In this document: positions 23,301 to 41,603 of the stretch, piece by piece
Layout: every line of letters starts with the position of its first letter
Position numbering within the stretch: the first letter of the stretch is position 1
Assembly (NCBI GenBank): GCA_030522415.1
Contig: CM060104.1
Location: 9,745,501-9,809,500, forward strand
DNA length: 64,000 nucleotides
From: Channallabes apus
Taxonomy: Eukaryota; Chordata; Actinopteri; Siluriformes; Clariidae
Direction of reading: 5' to 3'
Notes under the pieces: generated by a model
Database searches by the model: none
The model's input: the letters and a program-made list of their open reading frames with translations, nothing else
What the model was told of the DNA's origin: nothing
Position numbers and translations under genes: made by a program

Positions 23301-24169
23301 TATTTTTTAACCTTCTACATTTTCCGACGCAGAGTGTTTGACAGCGGTACCTCGTTTGAGGTGTGTTTTATACGCGCTAATGTTTCTGTCAGATGTTTAC
23401 GCCTCATCGGAAGTTTAACGCGCAAGGTATTATGGGACTGAGGGGAAATTGCGGCTACTAAAAGAGAAATGTTTTTGATTTATCAGTTTCTAACTAGCAG
23501 ACACTGTTTAACACAATGGCTAATTTCACATTAACAAAAGGCGACAAAACAATAATATATAAACGCCTAATAGTTCGTATATACTTGTTTAACATTTAAT
23601 ATAAACATAGTTAACTCACAAATAGCGGAACAACCGCTAGCTTATCATTAGCAAAGGTTAGCTAGTTATCTGCCACTTAAATAAAAAAAGAAGACATTAA
23701 TCAATAATCCGAAAATTCACAGCATTCATACTTCCACTAGCAGCTCAATTTATCAATATTATTTTTATTTATTTCTGACCTGACATCTCTGAACAACACA
23801 GAGCGCACAGCTAACTGGCTAACTGTTGTAGCAGACAATGCTATGACAACAAGTGAGAAATGTGGGTAATGTTTCTCTCAGTGTCTACACTATAATGATA
23901 TGTATAATATAAGCTATTATACATCTTTACTGTTTTGAGACTTTCTCCATGTTTACGACTGCCGATATTTTAGGCTGTGTGCGCTACTCCGTACCAAGCT
24001 AACTGCTGGGGGCTAAAAGCTAATGCTAATGCTAAATACAGCAGGCAGGATATTAATTAACCTTAAATGCAACCTCGTATAAATACTTTACCTTCTATTT
24101 AAAGAGTGGTCTTATTTATCCATCTTCTTTAGAAATAGTCTATTAAATGGTTAAAGAGGTATATGGTCT

Positions 24170-24290
24170 AGTAAATGTAGAGCTCCTCCATTAGCTGTGC
24201 GTCCAGACACGGCGGTGTTAAATACAAGCGGAAGTGAGACATGACAGCATAAAAGCCTCTTCCAGCGGAGTCGACTGAACAAGTCCTATC
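24170..24290 (-). promoter_or_regulatory. Candidate taf12 promoter
   Basis: On the minus strand a GTCTCACTTCCGCTTGTA block contains an ETS-type CACTTCCGC site, followed by ACACCGCCGTGTCTGG and GACGCACAGC. It is one of the few CpG-containing stretches upstream of taf12. No 5' UTR exon donor could be placed, so this is tentative. Confidence 0.3.
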
Positions 24291-24499
24291 ATAACCTACA
24301 TACACAGTTATGTCATTATATAAACAGAAACACTGTGAACAAAAAAGTATATATTTCTATCTGTCTGCCTTGTTCTTAATTTGTTAAAGATATATATTTA
24401 TAATGGATTCCCTAAATTGTGCACTTCCCAAAACTAGTTAATGTACCAAATAACACCTGAAATTAATTTCACCTGGAAACTGTAGATTTGTATATATGA

Positions 24500-24573
24500 A
24501 TTCATGAATTCATCACACACACACACACACACATTATATATATACATACATATATATGAATTCATGAATTCAT

Positions 24574-24629
<56 letters not shown>

Positions 24630-24750
24630 ATGTATGTGTGTGTGTGTGTGTGTGTGTTTGTGTGATGAATTCATATATATGAATTCATCACACAAACACA
24701 CACACACATACATATTCATCACACACACATGTCCACTATGAGTATATTGG

Positions 24751-24799
<49 letters not shown>

Positions 24800-24804
24800 T
24801 TCAT

Positions 24805-24860
<56 letters not shown>

Positions 24861-24914
24861 ATGAATTCATATATATATATATATATATAAAACCAATATA
24901 CTCATAGTGGACAT
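24500..24914. repeat. Palindromic CA/TG/TA microsatellite block with GAATTC units
   Basis: An array in which GAATTCAT units alternate with (CA)n, (TG)n and (TA)n. At its right is a near-perfect 186-bp palindrome (24729-24914). Its 26-bp unique arms begin ATGTCCACTATGAGTATATT and are complementary end to end. The interior also folds back (ATGAATTCATCACACA against TGTGTGATGAATTCAT). Confidence 0.88.
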
Positions 24915-24947
24915 CCTTTTATATATAAAATCAGTAACTACAGTTAT

Positions 24948-25312
24948 ATACAGTACAAGACCAGTCAAAAGTTTGAACACAAGTTTCTACATTCTTTCAT
25001 ACACTTTTTTCTTTCAAAACTATGAAAGAACACATGGTATTAGGTCATTAAGTAAAAAGTCAGTTGTTAATTTAAGAAATGAAGGTCAGCTGTCGGAACA
25101 GTTCTTGTACGACCAGTATCGTCAAGTGTATTTGCAAAATCCATCAAGATGAAACTGGCTCTCATGAAGACCTTCCCAAGAACTCAAGACCAAAACTCTG
25201 CTGTAGAGGAGAAGTTCATTTAGAGTTACCAGCCTCAATAATCACCAATTAACAAACAGGCAAGACCATAGAATTAGAAGGTGTGTCCAAACTGTATAGT
25301 CAAAATGCTTTT
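24948..25312 (+). mobile_element. Tc1-like relic (CAGTCAAAAGTTTGAACAC terminus)
   Basis: Left end GACCAGTCAAAAGTTTGAAC. Right end AGAAGGTGTGTCCAAACTGT, complementary to the left. Internal TATGAAAGAACACATGGTAT and AGTTACCAGCCTCAATAATC blocks are typical of a widespread fish Tc1-like family. Coding capacity is lost. Confidence 0.7.
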
Positions 25313-25649
25313 ATATGACCTTTACAAGCTCTTAAAAATTTAAAAGTAGGCAGTACATATCCAGTACACTATTTCAAAATTTTATTAACACAGCAGGAAC
25401 CAAGAGATAAAAATAGCAAGGAGGTTGATAATCTGTAAATAGTTTAGTGACCAACACAATATCTGCTACATTTCTTCATATTTTAAAATTCTCCCACCCA
25501 AGTTTACATATTAATGAACAACGTTAGCTCTAGTATATCACAGTAACTTCCAGATTTCAAGAGATCTGAATTCAGCAGGCATCAGTGTTTTGCACCATAT
25601 ACATGAATTCACTCAGTAAAATAATACATTAAACAGAGATATCAGCATG

Positions 25650-25860
25650 TACAGTGGTGGCTGAAATTATTTAGACAAAAGGAAAATTCAATGATTTAAT
25701 GATGTTCTCATTTATTTTTTAATAATGACAATTGTTATACAACAATCACTATTTAAATATGAAGTCCTTTCAATATTTATATCCAGCAGGACCTAGAGTC
25801 AAAAAGAACTTTGGTGTCACCTGATCAGTCTATGCCTGCTTGAATGCTTCCTGAAGATCA
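25650..25860 (+). mobile_element. DNA-element left end (TACAGTGGTGGC)
   Basis: TACAGTGGTGGCTGAAATTA mirrors the right end at 17790-18137. The right part appears lost. Confidence 0.4.
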
Positions 25861-25884
25861 TGTGTTTTTGTTTTCACTCATTGT

Positions 25885-25950
25885 AAAAGTGTCCTTGAGC
25901 TCTGGAAAGGCGCTATATAAATAAAAATTATTATTATTATTATTATTATG
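25885..25950 (+). repeat. L2-like retroposon tail with (ATT)n
   Basis: CTCTGGAAAGGCGCTATATA then AATAAAAATTATTATTATTA. This combination is typical of fish L2-type 3' tails. Confidence 0.5.
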
Positions 25951-26614
25951 TACAGAGGAGATTTCTTAACTGCTACTGCCTTTTCACCACTGTCCAACAA
26001 CTTTCTATTGCGTTTAGCATACTTGTTTACTAGTTTCTCAGTTAATTAGCATAACTCTTTATCCAGATATGCTAAGACTAATTAGTGGAATCACCTGTTT
26101 TGTGCACAGGCAGAATGCATGTTGTAGTAATATTTTTGGTATCACTGTGTGAGCATTTGGTATTAAACAGATCTTCTCACCTGAATACAGATTAATACTT
26201 TAAAATTGAAGACAGGATCAAGGGCTAAATGATGCACTTATGAGGGATACAGTATCAGTATGACTTTAAAATGGGGCTTATGGCATGATTCCAGTTTATT
26301 ACAGCAATAAAATCATGAACTCTTTTGGCAAAGATGAAACATGAATTATAATCCAAACTATAACATTGTTCCTCACATGCAAAATATGTATATATACATA
26401 AATGCACATTATTTAGATCCCAAAGAGACTATAAATAGTAATGTAAAAGTCAATACGTCCCTTCCATTTTCATATAAATGATCTATAGAAGAATCACTAT
26501 ACATAAGAAACTATAATATGCTCTGGTTGTTTTCAGACAGGATGACAGCATTTGTCTTCTGGTCCAAATTTAACTTCCCTTCACATGTGTCCATTGTGAG
26601 TGAGCATATCCATT

Positions 26615-33768
<7,154 letters not shown>

Positions 33769-33782
33769 CTTTGGGACAAAAC
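33769..33782 (-). other. ctps1 5' UTR segment joined to the start exon
   Basis: Upstream of the ATG the minus strand reads TTTCTGTCCAG, then GTTTTGTCCCAAAG and ATG, so an acceptor at 33783-33784 leaves 14 bases of 5' UTR in the first coding exon. At least one non-coding exon must lie further upstream. Confidence 0.6.
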
Positions 33783-34734
33783 CTGGACAGAAAGCAAGCA
33801 GAACAACATTTTAAAACCTATTATTGTATTTATTTTAATTAATATATCAGAAGGAATTCTCATGGTGTGTTTAATATCTCAGGTTTTTGTGGACTGTAGT
33901 ATGTTTTGTACCAAATGTAAGTAATCATGTTCAAAATGCATCATAGGAAACACTCTACATAGAGACTAGAGACTTGTCAGTGGTAGGAATCATAACGAAA
34001 TCAAAGATAATCAACTTAGTGTAATTAGCCTTGAGTTAGTTTGACTGGTCTCATTAATCTAACTTGATTCGTTTTACTGGCATTATGCACAATTTCAATA
34101 TAAGCATGTTTTTAGGGATAACATATTTAACAACATATGTACCAAATATAGTCACATTACTCAAGTATAAAATAAAATTATACAAACATTGAAAATAAAT
34201 GAATAGCACAGAAGATATGCTTACCGAAGCTCTGTCTACTAGCACTAGAGCTTGTGAAAGGAAAGAGAACAGACTAAATTAACTTGACCTTGTGCGATCA
34301 GTGTGTAAGAAAGCATACCCATTGTGCTCCTCACAGTGGGAACACACCTGCTGATGAAATAACTGCTGATAACGATATGAGGGATACATGGGGAAAGGAA
34401 TTTTGTTTTGATTTGTGAATAACATCATGCTTTGGGTAACAGAATATAAAGAGTGTGTATTGAAATGTGTTTCATTCTGCCCTTTGCTTGTTCTTGAACT
34501 GGCATTGAATTGGCTCACTTGGGATTTGTTGCTGCAGTAAACTCCAGCTTCATCCAGTTCAACCGACTGCTGAGTCTTTTTTTATACTATTACTGTATAA
34601 TTTAAGCTTCTATTTTCGTGCTAAAGCAGGCACTAACAGCGCAAAATATAAATCTCCAACATCAACTTAAGCCTAATAAATAAATTACACTGGGACAATA
34701 GTGATGGAACCTTTGCGGGGTGGAGCCTCTGTGA

Positions 34735-36260
34735 CTCTGACTTGTTTGTCAGGTGCATTCCATGGATGTTTGGTCAGACTTTGGAGGCCAGATCAACAAC
34801 CTTGAACTCTTTACCTACTACAAGTCCCAGCAGGCTGTAATGCACTGGCTGTTCTGATAAGTTTCTATTGTACATGTAATGGCCAGCATTGTCTTTTTTC
34901 AATAATTTGTGCTACATTGGTTCTTCTGTATGATCGGACTTGACAGACAAGCCCTTTGTCCCCACAAGCATAGATGTGCCTTGAGTGCAGAGGTGGAAAG
35001 TAACAAATTACATTTACTCGCGTTACTGTAATTGAGTAGTTTTTTTTTGTGTATTTCTACTTTTTAAAGTAATTTTAAAAATCTGTAATTTTACTTTTAC
35101 TTAAGTACGTTTTGTTTGAAGTATTGTAATTCGCTACATTTTAAATCATATTTGCTACTGAGTAAAAAATAAATGAATGAAAATGATAAAATAATAAAAA
35201 TATTATGCTTTAGAAATGCTCCGTTGCGCTGCGTGTGTGTATCATGTCCTGGTCGCGCGCCGATCCAGACTCCACTCCAGGTTTTCTGACTGTCCACATC
35301 GGCAGCTACCTGACCTTCCACACGGTCGCTTCCGCCCTGAGAGTGACCATATACTGTATAAACCGGAGAGAGACGCGGGAAAGATGAAAGAGGTTGTGAT
35401 TTTGCCGTTTTGATATTTGGTTGTGTATTCTGGTTTGACTTTTTGCCTCCAATTGACTTTATTTATTGCTTTGTCCCTTTGCTTTGGTTGGTCTTTGTAT
35501 ATATCTGTAGATAATTTCACTGTTTTTGGTTTAGGGAGTCCGGGGAGGTACCTGTATTTTTGTTTGTGTGTTTTTTTTTTTTGTTTTTTTTTTTTTGCAG
35601 GTAATCTAGCTACTAAATATAACCATTTTGTTTATTATTTTGGCCTGGGTCCACCCTGAATCTGATCCTCCTCCTCCTGTGTGTGTGTGTATATACAAAC
35701 CTCATTATTTCATCAGTTAATGATTGGATCTAGTTCTTTCTGCCATATGCCACCATTTCCATATAGTTTAAAATAGAACCCTGAACCATTCTTTTGCTGT
35801 ATGGCCCTAGACTGGGACGTAACACCATATTTAAGTGACCACTTTGATTTTAATGCAAAGACAGACAACAGCTTTATTATGCAAAGGTTATTCAGTTAAA
35901 ACAACTAGTTTGAGATTTATATCTGCTCATCTTTTTTGGACTACGCTAGAATGCCTCAACCCACCCCCGCTGTTAAAAAAATAAAAAATAAAAAAGTAAC
36001 TCGGTAACTTTTACTCTGAGTAAATTTTTTAATGAGCTACTGTTTACTTTTACTTGAGTAGATTTTTATAATGGTAACTTTACTTGTACTTAAGTAAAAT
36101 TTCACTGAAGTAACAGTACTTGTACTTGAGTACAAAATTTTATTACTCTTTCCACCTCTGCTTGGGTGTCCATGATCACCAGTTTACTAGTATATAATTG
36201 ATAATCAGTGTTATTCCATTTACCTGCGGATGGTGTTAGTGTTGAGGCTGATCAGTGTAT
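34735..36260 (-). mobile_element. Old Tc1-like element split by an hAT-like insertion
   Basis: Ends at 36260 with GTTGAGGCTGATCAGTGTAT, whose complement resembles the CACCAATCAGCC terminus at 7388. The body TTTGTGCTACATTGGTTCTT matches the 7388-7727 copy. The sequence is continuous only if 34988-36160 is removed. The left limit is approximate. Confidence 0.6.
34988..36160. mobile_element. Non-autonomous hAT-like transposon
   Basis: Ends CAGAGGTGGAAAG and its exact complement at 36148-36160. Subterminal TTACTTTTACTTAAGTA-type repeats occur at both ends. Flanked by an 8-bp target duplication with one mismatch (CTTGAGTG at 34980-34987, CTTGGGTG at 36161-36168), diagnostic of hAT-type integration. 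The 1173-bp interior shows no transposase. Confidence 0.85.
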
Positions 36261-36632
36261 TATTTGTATACATGAACAATATTCTGAAATTAATCAACAA
36301 TAAGAGTACCATGGAATTTTATAGATAAACAGCTCCAAGGCTGCAAAAAGAACTTCTGTAGAGATCATGAAAGACGTTCTAAATACAAGTGCTGCAGTTG
36401 TCCCAAACCCAGTGATAATTTTTTTCAAATCAAAACTATGGGTCTGAGGGATGCACATACTTTTAAGCAATTGTTTTTTTTCCCCCTTAAAACGATGGGT
36501 ACCACAATAAATAAATGAGCTGATCCTACTGAACATTAATCAACACCACCTGATTTGAGAATTCATCCAAGCTGGACTTTTTCAGTATTAATTACCAGTG
36601 AATGTTTGCATATAATGAAAATTGGCAGTCCG

Positions 36633-36633
36633 T

Positions 36634-36714
<81 letters not shown>
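36633..36714. repeat. (CA)n(TA)n microsatellite
   Basis: Short CA run followed by more than 30 TA units. Confidence 0.92.
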
Positions 36715-36719
<5 letters not shown>

Positions 36720-37762
36720 CAGCGGAGCACATGAATGCCCTCCCTTAAGAATTTAAATTTTGCAAGAAATTTGCATCGGTAGGCTATACGAAATTTGCAT
36801 TGCATCTGCTGGCGCAAACGTCTGGAAGCCGTTCAAAAATTGTTTATGTCAGTGGAAAGCCAAGCCAAGCGAGTTTACCATTTTTTTTACTGATTTTTGG
36901 CAGGGTTTTTTTTTTTTTCATTTTGTGCAAGATTTAGCGAAGGCATACTGTAGCACCAAGGGTTCCAAAAAAGATAGAAAGCACAGTTTCAGTCGATGAA
37001 GATGTATCCAAATGTTTTTAATACAAATTAAATAATAAAACTAAATACTTTAATCCTTGCGGGAATGTGTTGCTGATGATGCACACAAATAAAAACTATG
37101 TTTTTTTTGTTTGTTTGTTTTTTACAAATTTATGTGGGAAATGCGTAGAACGCACATGAAAATTTATCACTGTTAACTTGGATGTATTAAATGCTATACA
37201 AAAAAAATAACACAAGGTGAAGGGTACTTCTTCATTCCCTGTATCCCACTCATACCCAGCAACAAACCATTTGACTTTAAATGCCTTTGATTTCCAGTTC
37301 GCCTCGCTTTCGCCATCATATTTAATAAAGCTCAGGGGCAATCCCTTAATATTGTTGCCATAAACTTAGAAACTCCATACTTCTACCTTTTCAATACTTT
37401 CAGTATGTCGTATGTTCAAGAGTGGGCACACCAAGAAATCTTCACATATGCACATGAAGGGCCAAGCAAAAAATATTGTGTATCGCAAGGTGTCGGAGTA
37501 GTTGAGCTCATATGAATTAGTACTTAATTGCTGCAGTGAGTGTTTTTACTATTTTTCAATACTTTCAGTTCATTGTTTGTAGTTGTGGAATATCATTTGT
37601 TCAATATTAATAGAACATTGCAAGACCTTATGGTTTAAGTCAATAAATGCCATTACTGAGTATATACCATGTATTCTGTTCTTTCCCTTGTACTGAAACC
37701 AGATATATATGTGGGCGGAGCCACAGGTAACCTCTAGTAATAATAATAATAATATATAATAA

Positions 37763-37767
<5 letters not shown>

Positions 37768-37826
<59 letters not shown>
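37768..37826. repeat. (TA)n microsatellite
   Basis: About 29 TA units, preceded by (AAT)n. Confidence 0.92.
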
Positions 37827-37829
<3 letters not shown>

Positions 37830-37902
37830 ATAAATAGTTATAATCCATTGTTTTCTAGTTCATTCTATTTTGAGAAAAAAAATCTATTTTATTCCTGTTT
37901 TA

Positions 37903-39416
37903 CAAACCGGATTCCAAAAAAGTTGGGACACTAAACAAATTGTGAATAAAAACTGAATGCAATGATGTGGAGATGGCAAATGTCAATATTTTATTCAGAA
38001 TAGAACATAAATCACGGAACAAAAGTTTAATCCGCGAAAAATTTATCATTTTAAAGGAAAAATATGTTGATTACAAATTTCACGGTGTCAACAAATCCCA
38101 AAAAAGTTGGGACAAGTAGCAGTAAGAGGCTGGAAAAAGTAGATCTGAGCATAACGAAGAGCTGGAAGACCAATTACAGTAATTAGGTGGCAGAGTGGCA
38201 GTGTCTCTCAGAAGCCAAGATGGGTAGAGGATCACCAATTCCCACAATGTTGCGCAGAAAGATAGTGGAGCAATATCAGAAAGGTGTCACCAGCGAAAAA
38301 TTGCAAAGACTTTGCAGTTATCATCATCAACTGTGCATAATATCATCCGAAGATTCAGAGAATCTGGAACAATCTCTGTGCGTAAGGGTCAAGGGCGTAA
38401 AACCATACTGGATGCCCGTGATCTCCGGGCCCTTAAACGACACTGCACCACAAACAGGAATGCTACTGTAAAGGAAATCACAGAATGGGCTCAGGAATAC
38501 TTCCAGAAACCATCGTCAGTGAACACAATCCACCGTGCCATCCGCCGTTGCCAGCTGAAACTCTACAGTGCAAAGAAGAAGCCATTTCTAAGCAAGATCC
38601 ACGAGCACAGGCGTTTTCATTGGGCCAGGGATCATTTAAAATGGAGTGTGGCAAAATGGAAGACTGTTCTGTGGTCAGACGAGTCACGATTCGAAGTTCT
38701 TGTTGGAAATGTGGGACGCCATGTCATCCGAATCAAAGAGGACAAGGACAACCCAAGTTGTTATCGACGCTCAGTTCAGAAGCCTGCATCTCTGATGGTA
38801 TGGGGTTGCATGAGTGCGTGTGGCATGGGCAGCTTGCATGTCTGGAAAGGCACCATCAATGCAGAAAAATATATTCAGGTTCTAGAACAACATCTAGTCA
38901 TCTCTTTCAGGGAAGACCCTGCATTTTTCAACAAGATAATGCCAGACCACATTCTGCATCAATCACAACATCATGGCTGCGTAGGAGAAGGATCCGGGTA
39001 CTGAAATGGCCAGTCTGCAGTCCAGATCTTTCCCCTATAGAGAACATTTGGCGCATCATAAAGAGGAAGGTGCGACAAAGAAGGCCCAAGACGATTGAAC
39101 AGTTAGAGGCCTGTATTAGACAAGAATGGGAGAGCATTACTATTTCTAAACTTGAGAAACTGGTCTCCTCGGTCCCCAGACGTCTGTTGAGTGTTGTAAG
39201 AAGAAGGGGAGATGCCACACAGTGGTGAAAATGGCCTTGTCCCAACTTTTTTGGGATTTGTTGACATGACATTTTGATTCACCATATTTTTCCCTTAAAA
39301 TGATACATTTATGTTCTATTCTGAATAAAATATTGACATTTGCCATCTCCACATCATTGCATTCAGTTTTTATTCACAATTTGTTTAGTGTCCCAACTTT
39401 TTTGGAATCCGGTTTG
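37903..39416 (+). mobile_element. Tc1-like DNA transposon, nearly full length
   Basis: A 1514-bp element. Both ends begin CAAACCGGATTCCAAAAAAG and stay almost identical for about 107 bp; similarity extends to about 215 bp. An inner repeat CCCAAAAAAGTTGGGAC sits at the inner edge of each arm (about 38098 and 39240), the IR/DR layout known from fish Tc1 elements. TA precedes the left end, but TT follows the right end, so the TA target duplication is mutated or imperfect. It encloses a frameshifted transposase. Confidence 0.93.
38220..39228 (+). pseudogene. Tc1 transposase, inactivated by frameshifts
   Basis: Starts MGRGSPIPTMLRRKIVEQYQ at 38220. The paired-like DNA-binding region (VHNIIRRFRESGTISVRKG), GRKT hook and catalytic core follow. 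The frame breaks near 38300, after GVTSEK, consistent with loss of one A in an A-run. The middle part (LWSDESRF, first catalytic Asp) reads in another frame up to about 38910. The end (QQDNARPH, second Asp, and SPDLSPIENIW, Glu) reads in the next, with stop at 39226-39228. The last Asp and Glu are 34 residues apart, the Tc1 DD34E signature. All catalytic residues are present, but the reading frame is broken at least twice. Confidence 0.9.
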
Positions 39417-40301
39417 TTAAAACAATTTTTTTTCTTATTCAATCCAACTGGATTTGAAATATCCTGTTGTATTAATAATGATGAAACAGAATATCAGAAA
39501 ACCTTACAATTATTCAGTTGTGGTCTTTGTGCGACTTCACAAAACCTTCCTTGTACACATAACATCAGCCTCTTCTATGACGTCATCTGGCGGCGCTTTA
39601 AGCGCAGACTACTTTCCCCTGAAGCCAAAGGTTTATCACAACTTTGCACATCACACAGGAGAAGCAGCTATTGTCGTTCTACATGATGTTAAAATGGTAA
39701 ATATCATAAACCGCTGGAACGTCACTGTCGGACTGCAGCACGCGCAGCCAGACGCGCGCGATCAGAAAATAAACATCATGTTACTATATCTTCTTTCCAT
39801 TACATAACACTGCAGCACTCCTGATCTACAGCTAATATAACACAACAGCGCAGGCGTTGGCATTATCTTACCTTATGCCTGAGCATTTGTATATAAAATC
39901 ATGCGCGTGAGGTTCCTGTGCGCCGCTTCACACGCAGATCATCATCACCCACTCCTGCAACGCGATCCAGGCCAAAAGCACGTGTACTGTAATCTGAGGA
40001 AACCCGCCCATGTCAAGTGTGCTGCGCTGATCTCCACCGAGAGTGCTCGACCGATCAGATCAGGTCATTCCTATTCACAGTGTTTACAGATCAGCAGTCA
40101 GAATAAACTTCCTTACTTGCCTTTAACGTCTGAGGTCCGTCCCTGTGTGCTGCGGAATGTATGTGTACATGATTGATTTAACAATAAACTTAATCAAACC
40201 TCAGCTTTCCTGGCATTAGGTTTTGTACAGTGTAACTTCTGAAGTAAACACGTCGTTTCTTATAAGCATAATCGGAATTTATAGAGTACCAGGGTAGATA
40301 C
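39417..40301. other. CpG-rich segment, candidate ctps1 upstream exon/promoter
   Basis: The stretch 39580-40150 is unusually rich in CpG (for example CAGACGCGCGCGATC and ATGCGCGTGAGG). On the minus strand CAGGCATAAG followed by GTAAGATAA is a strong splice-donor match, with an exon edge at 39872, and CACGTG (E-box) lies at about 39980. These would suit a non-coding first exon of ctps1, 6.1 kb upstream of its start codon. A TATATAAAA on the plus strand near 39892 could equally serve a plus-strand transcript. Confidence 0.3.
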
Positions 40302-41595
40302 CATGGGCGTCGCTAGGCCATTTTTAACATTTGTACTCAGCCCCCCTAAAAATTCTCCATAAACTTCACACAAATTGCTGGTCCCCCATCGTCCCCTTTA
40401 AATTTCATATGAAAGTGGCGGCAGACTTCGGCTCCTCCCCGTCTTTCAGCGCGGTCTTCAAATCGCCGTCACAGAGGGGGGTTAAGCCAAGGTGTGTGTT
40501 TTTCGATAAATTATTCTATCTGCATCAGTGCAGTCCTTTCTCATAAATAGAGTTTACAAAATGTCACAAGGGATTAATGAGTTAAATATTCTCTGTGTTC
40601 ACCATCATCACACCAGCTGTTTCCTGTAGTGAACATGAAGCCCTTAATACAGACTCTATACACCTATAGTCTACTTTATAAAACAATCATGCCGCTGCTG
40701 TTTTAATTGGAAAACCTAACAGTCTATATAAAACATTACACAGTGCATATGGCATTAACTACCATAGAGTTATGAACATAAATGGTTAAAAATAGTGACA
40801 GACAGCATTCAGTGCACTCGTTTAACTGTATAGCAGTGTGATTTACAGAGGTAGAAAAATAATTTTTTGTAATAAATATTGTATTAAATAATGTCCTCAA
40901 TCGTAAAATACATTTATTAGCCTTAGAGTAGGGTTTTGGTCACTTTGATTTAGAAAAAGTTACTTTTTTAAATGAATAGAAACAAAAAAAGAATGATATT
41001 AAAAAGATGCTTTTTTAAATTTACATTAAAACAATGTTTATCTATATTAATGAATTTTAATAAATAGCGTAGTAGCTATGAAAATTTAAGGGGTTGAATA
41101 GAGAACCTACTGTCTTATTTATGTAGCTAAAACACTAAATTAAACTAGATAACATGATTATCAAAGTTTTAATATTTATATTTATCTGTAAATGGAAGGT
41201 TTTTCAAGTCACATGAAAAAAAGAATAGAAAATAGAATAGAAAAGAATAGAAAAAAGAATAGAAAAAAAATGTTCTATTCTTACCTGCTGCTCATCATGG
41301 GAGACCTACTCCCATGAGCCTGAAAAACTTTCCATTGTCAAAGAATTAACAAATAAATGTTTGAAATTATTGACTCCCACACAGTTTATTCCATTGTCCA
41401 GCCTCATACTGTAGGTATGTTGTTTTCTGGTTACATTTTTCTGATTGTTCCTGTACATAGAAAAAGGTTTATACGGTAAACAGTATGTGTGATCGAGAAG
41501 ACTCATTTGAGTACTGTTTCTGAACAAGCCAAATATGTGTTAAACATCTATGGGGGCTGAGCCCCCCTTAACTGACAATCATAGAAACCCCCCTG
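40302..41595. mobile_element. Non-autonomous hAT-like element with perfect 8-bp target duplication
   Basis: Flanked on both sides by GTAGATAC (40294-40301 and 41596-41603). Left end CATGGGCGTCGCTAGGCC; right end complement CAGGGGGGTTTCTATGATTG. Inside the ends, GCCCCCCTAA-type and GGGGGCTGAGCCCCCC motifs appear. The 1.3-kb interior is AT-rich with an (AAAAGAATAG)n tract and no transposase. Confidence 0.8.
41212..41272. repeat. (AAAAGAATAG)n imperfect minisatellite
   Basis: Repeated GAATAGAAAA-type units inside the hAT-like element. Confidence 0.8.
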
Positions 41596-41603
41596 GTAGA
41601 TAC

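Larger units (their letters stand above)
25381..26300 (-). promoter_or_regulatory. Candidate ctps1 poly(A) signals
   Basis: Minus-strand AATAAA occurs at 26295-26300 (about 315 bases past the stop) and at 25381-25386 (about 1.2 kb past). Either could define the 3' end. The segment between contains a transposon end at 25650 and a retroposon tail near 25890. Confidence 0.4.
21094..26614. other. Intergenic region between taf12 and ctps1
   Basis: Read from the minus strand this holds the taf12 upstream region and the ctps1 3' UTR. It contains the second copy of the duplicated segment (21384-21635), an hAT terminus (22268-22304), a SINE (22368-22593), element fragments up to 23300, a candidate taf12 promoter (24170-24290), a palindromic microsatellite block (24500-24914), a Tc1-like relic (24948-25312) and a second element end (25650). 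The ctps1 3' UTR probably runs from 26614 down to a poly(A) signal at 25381-25386 or 26295-26300. Confidence 0.5.
33783..37900. other. ctps1 upstream intron/intergenic DNA filled with repeats
   Basis: Probably the first ctps1 intron. It contains an old DNA element (34735-36260) hosting an hAT-like insertion (34988-36160), and two long (TA)n tracts (36633-36714 and 37768-37826) that bracket a 1-kb stretch without recognisable identity. No cellular exon was recognised. Confidence 0.45.

Noticed and set aside
21094..24300. U11 snRNA, which I recall lying near TAF12 in human
   Set aside because: No match to the U11 5' end or Sm-site region was seen on either strand in this interval.
24500..24914. 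CRISPR-like array of GAATTCAT units
   Set aside because: Spacers are simple CA/TG/TA runs of variable length; this is a palindromic microsatellite in a vertebrate genome.
39901..40176. 91-codon open frame in the CpG-rich segment
   Set aside because: Starts just after a TATA-like motif but has no recognisable domain, and its composition reflects CpG richness; kept only as a promoter candidate.
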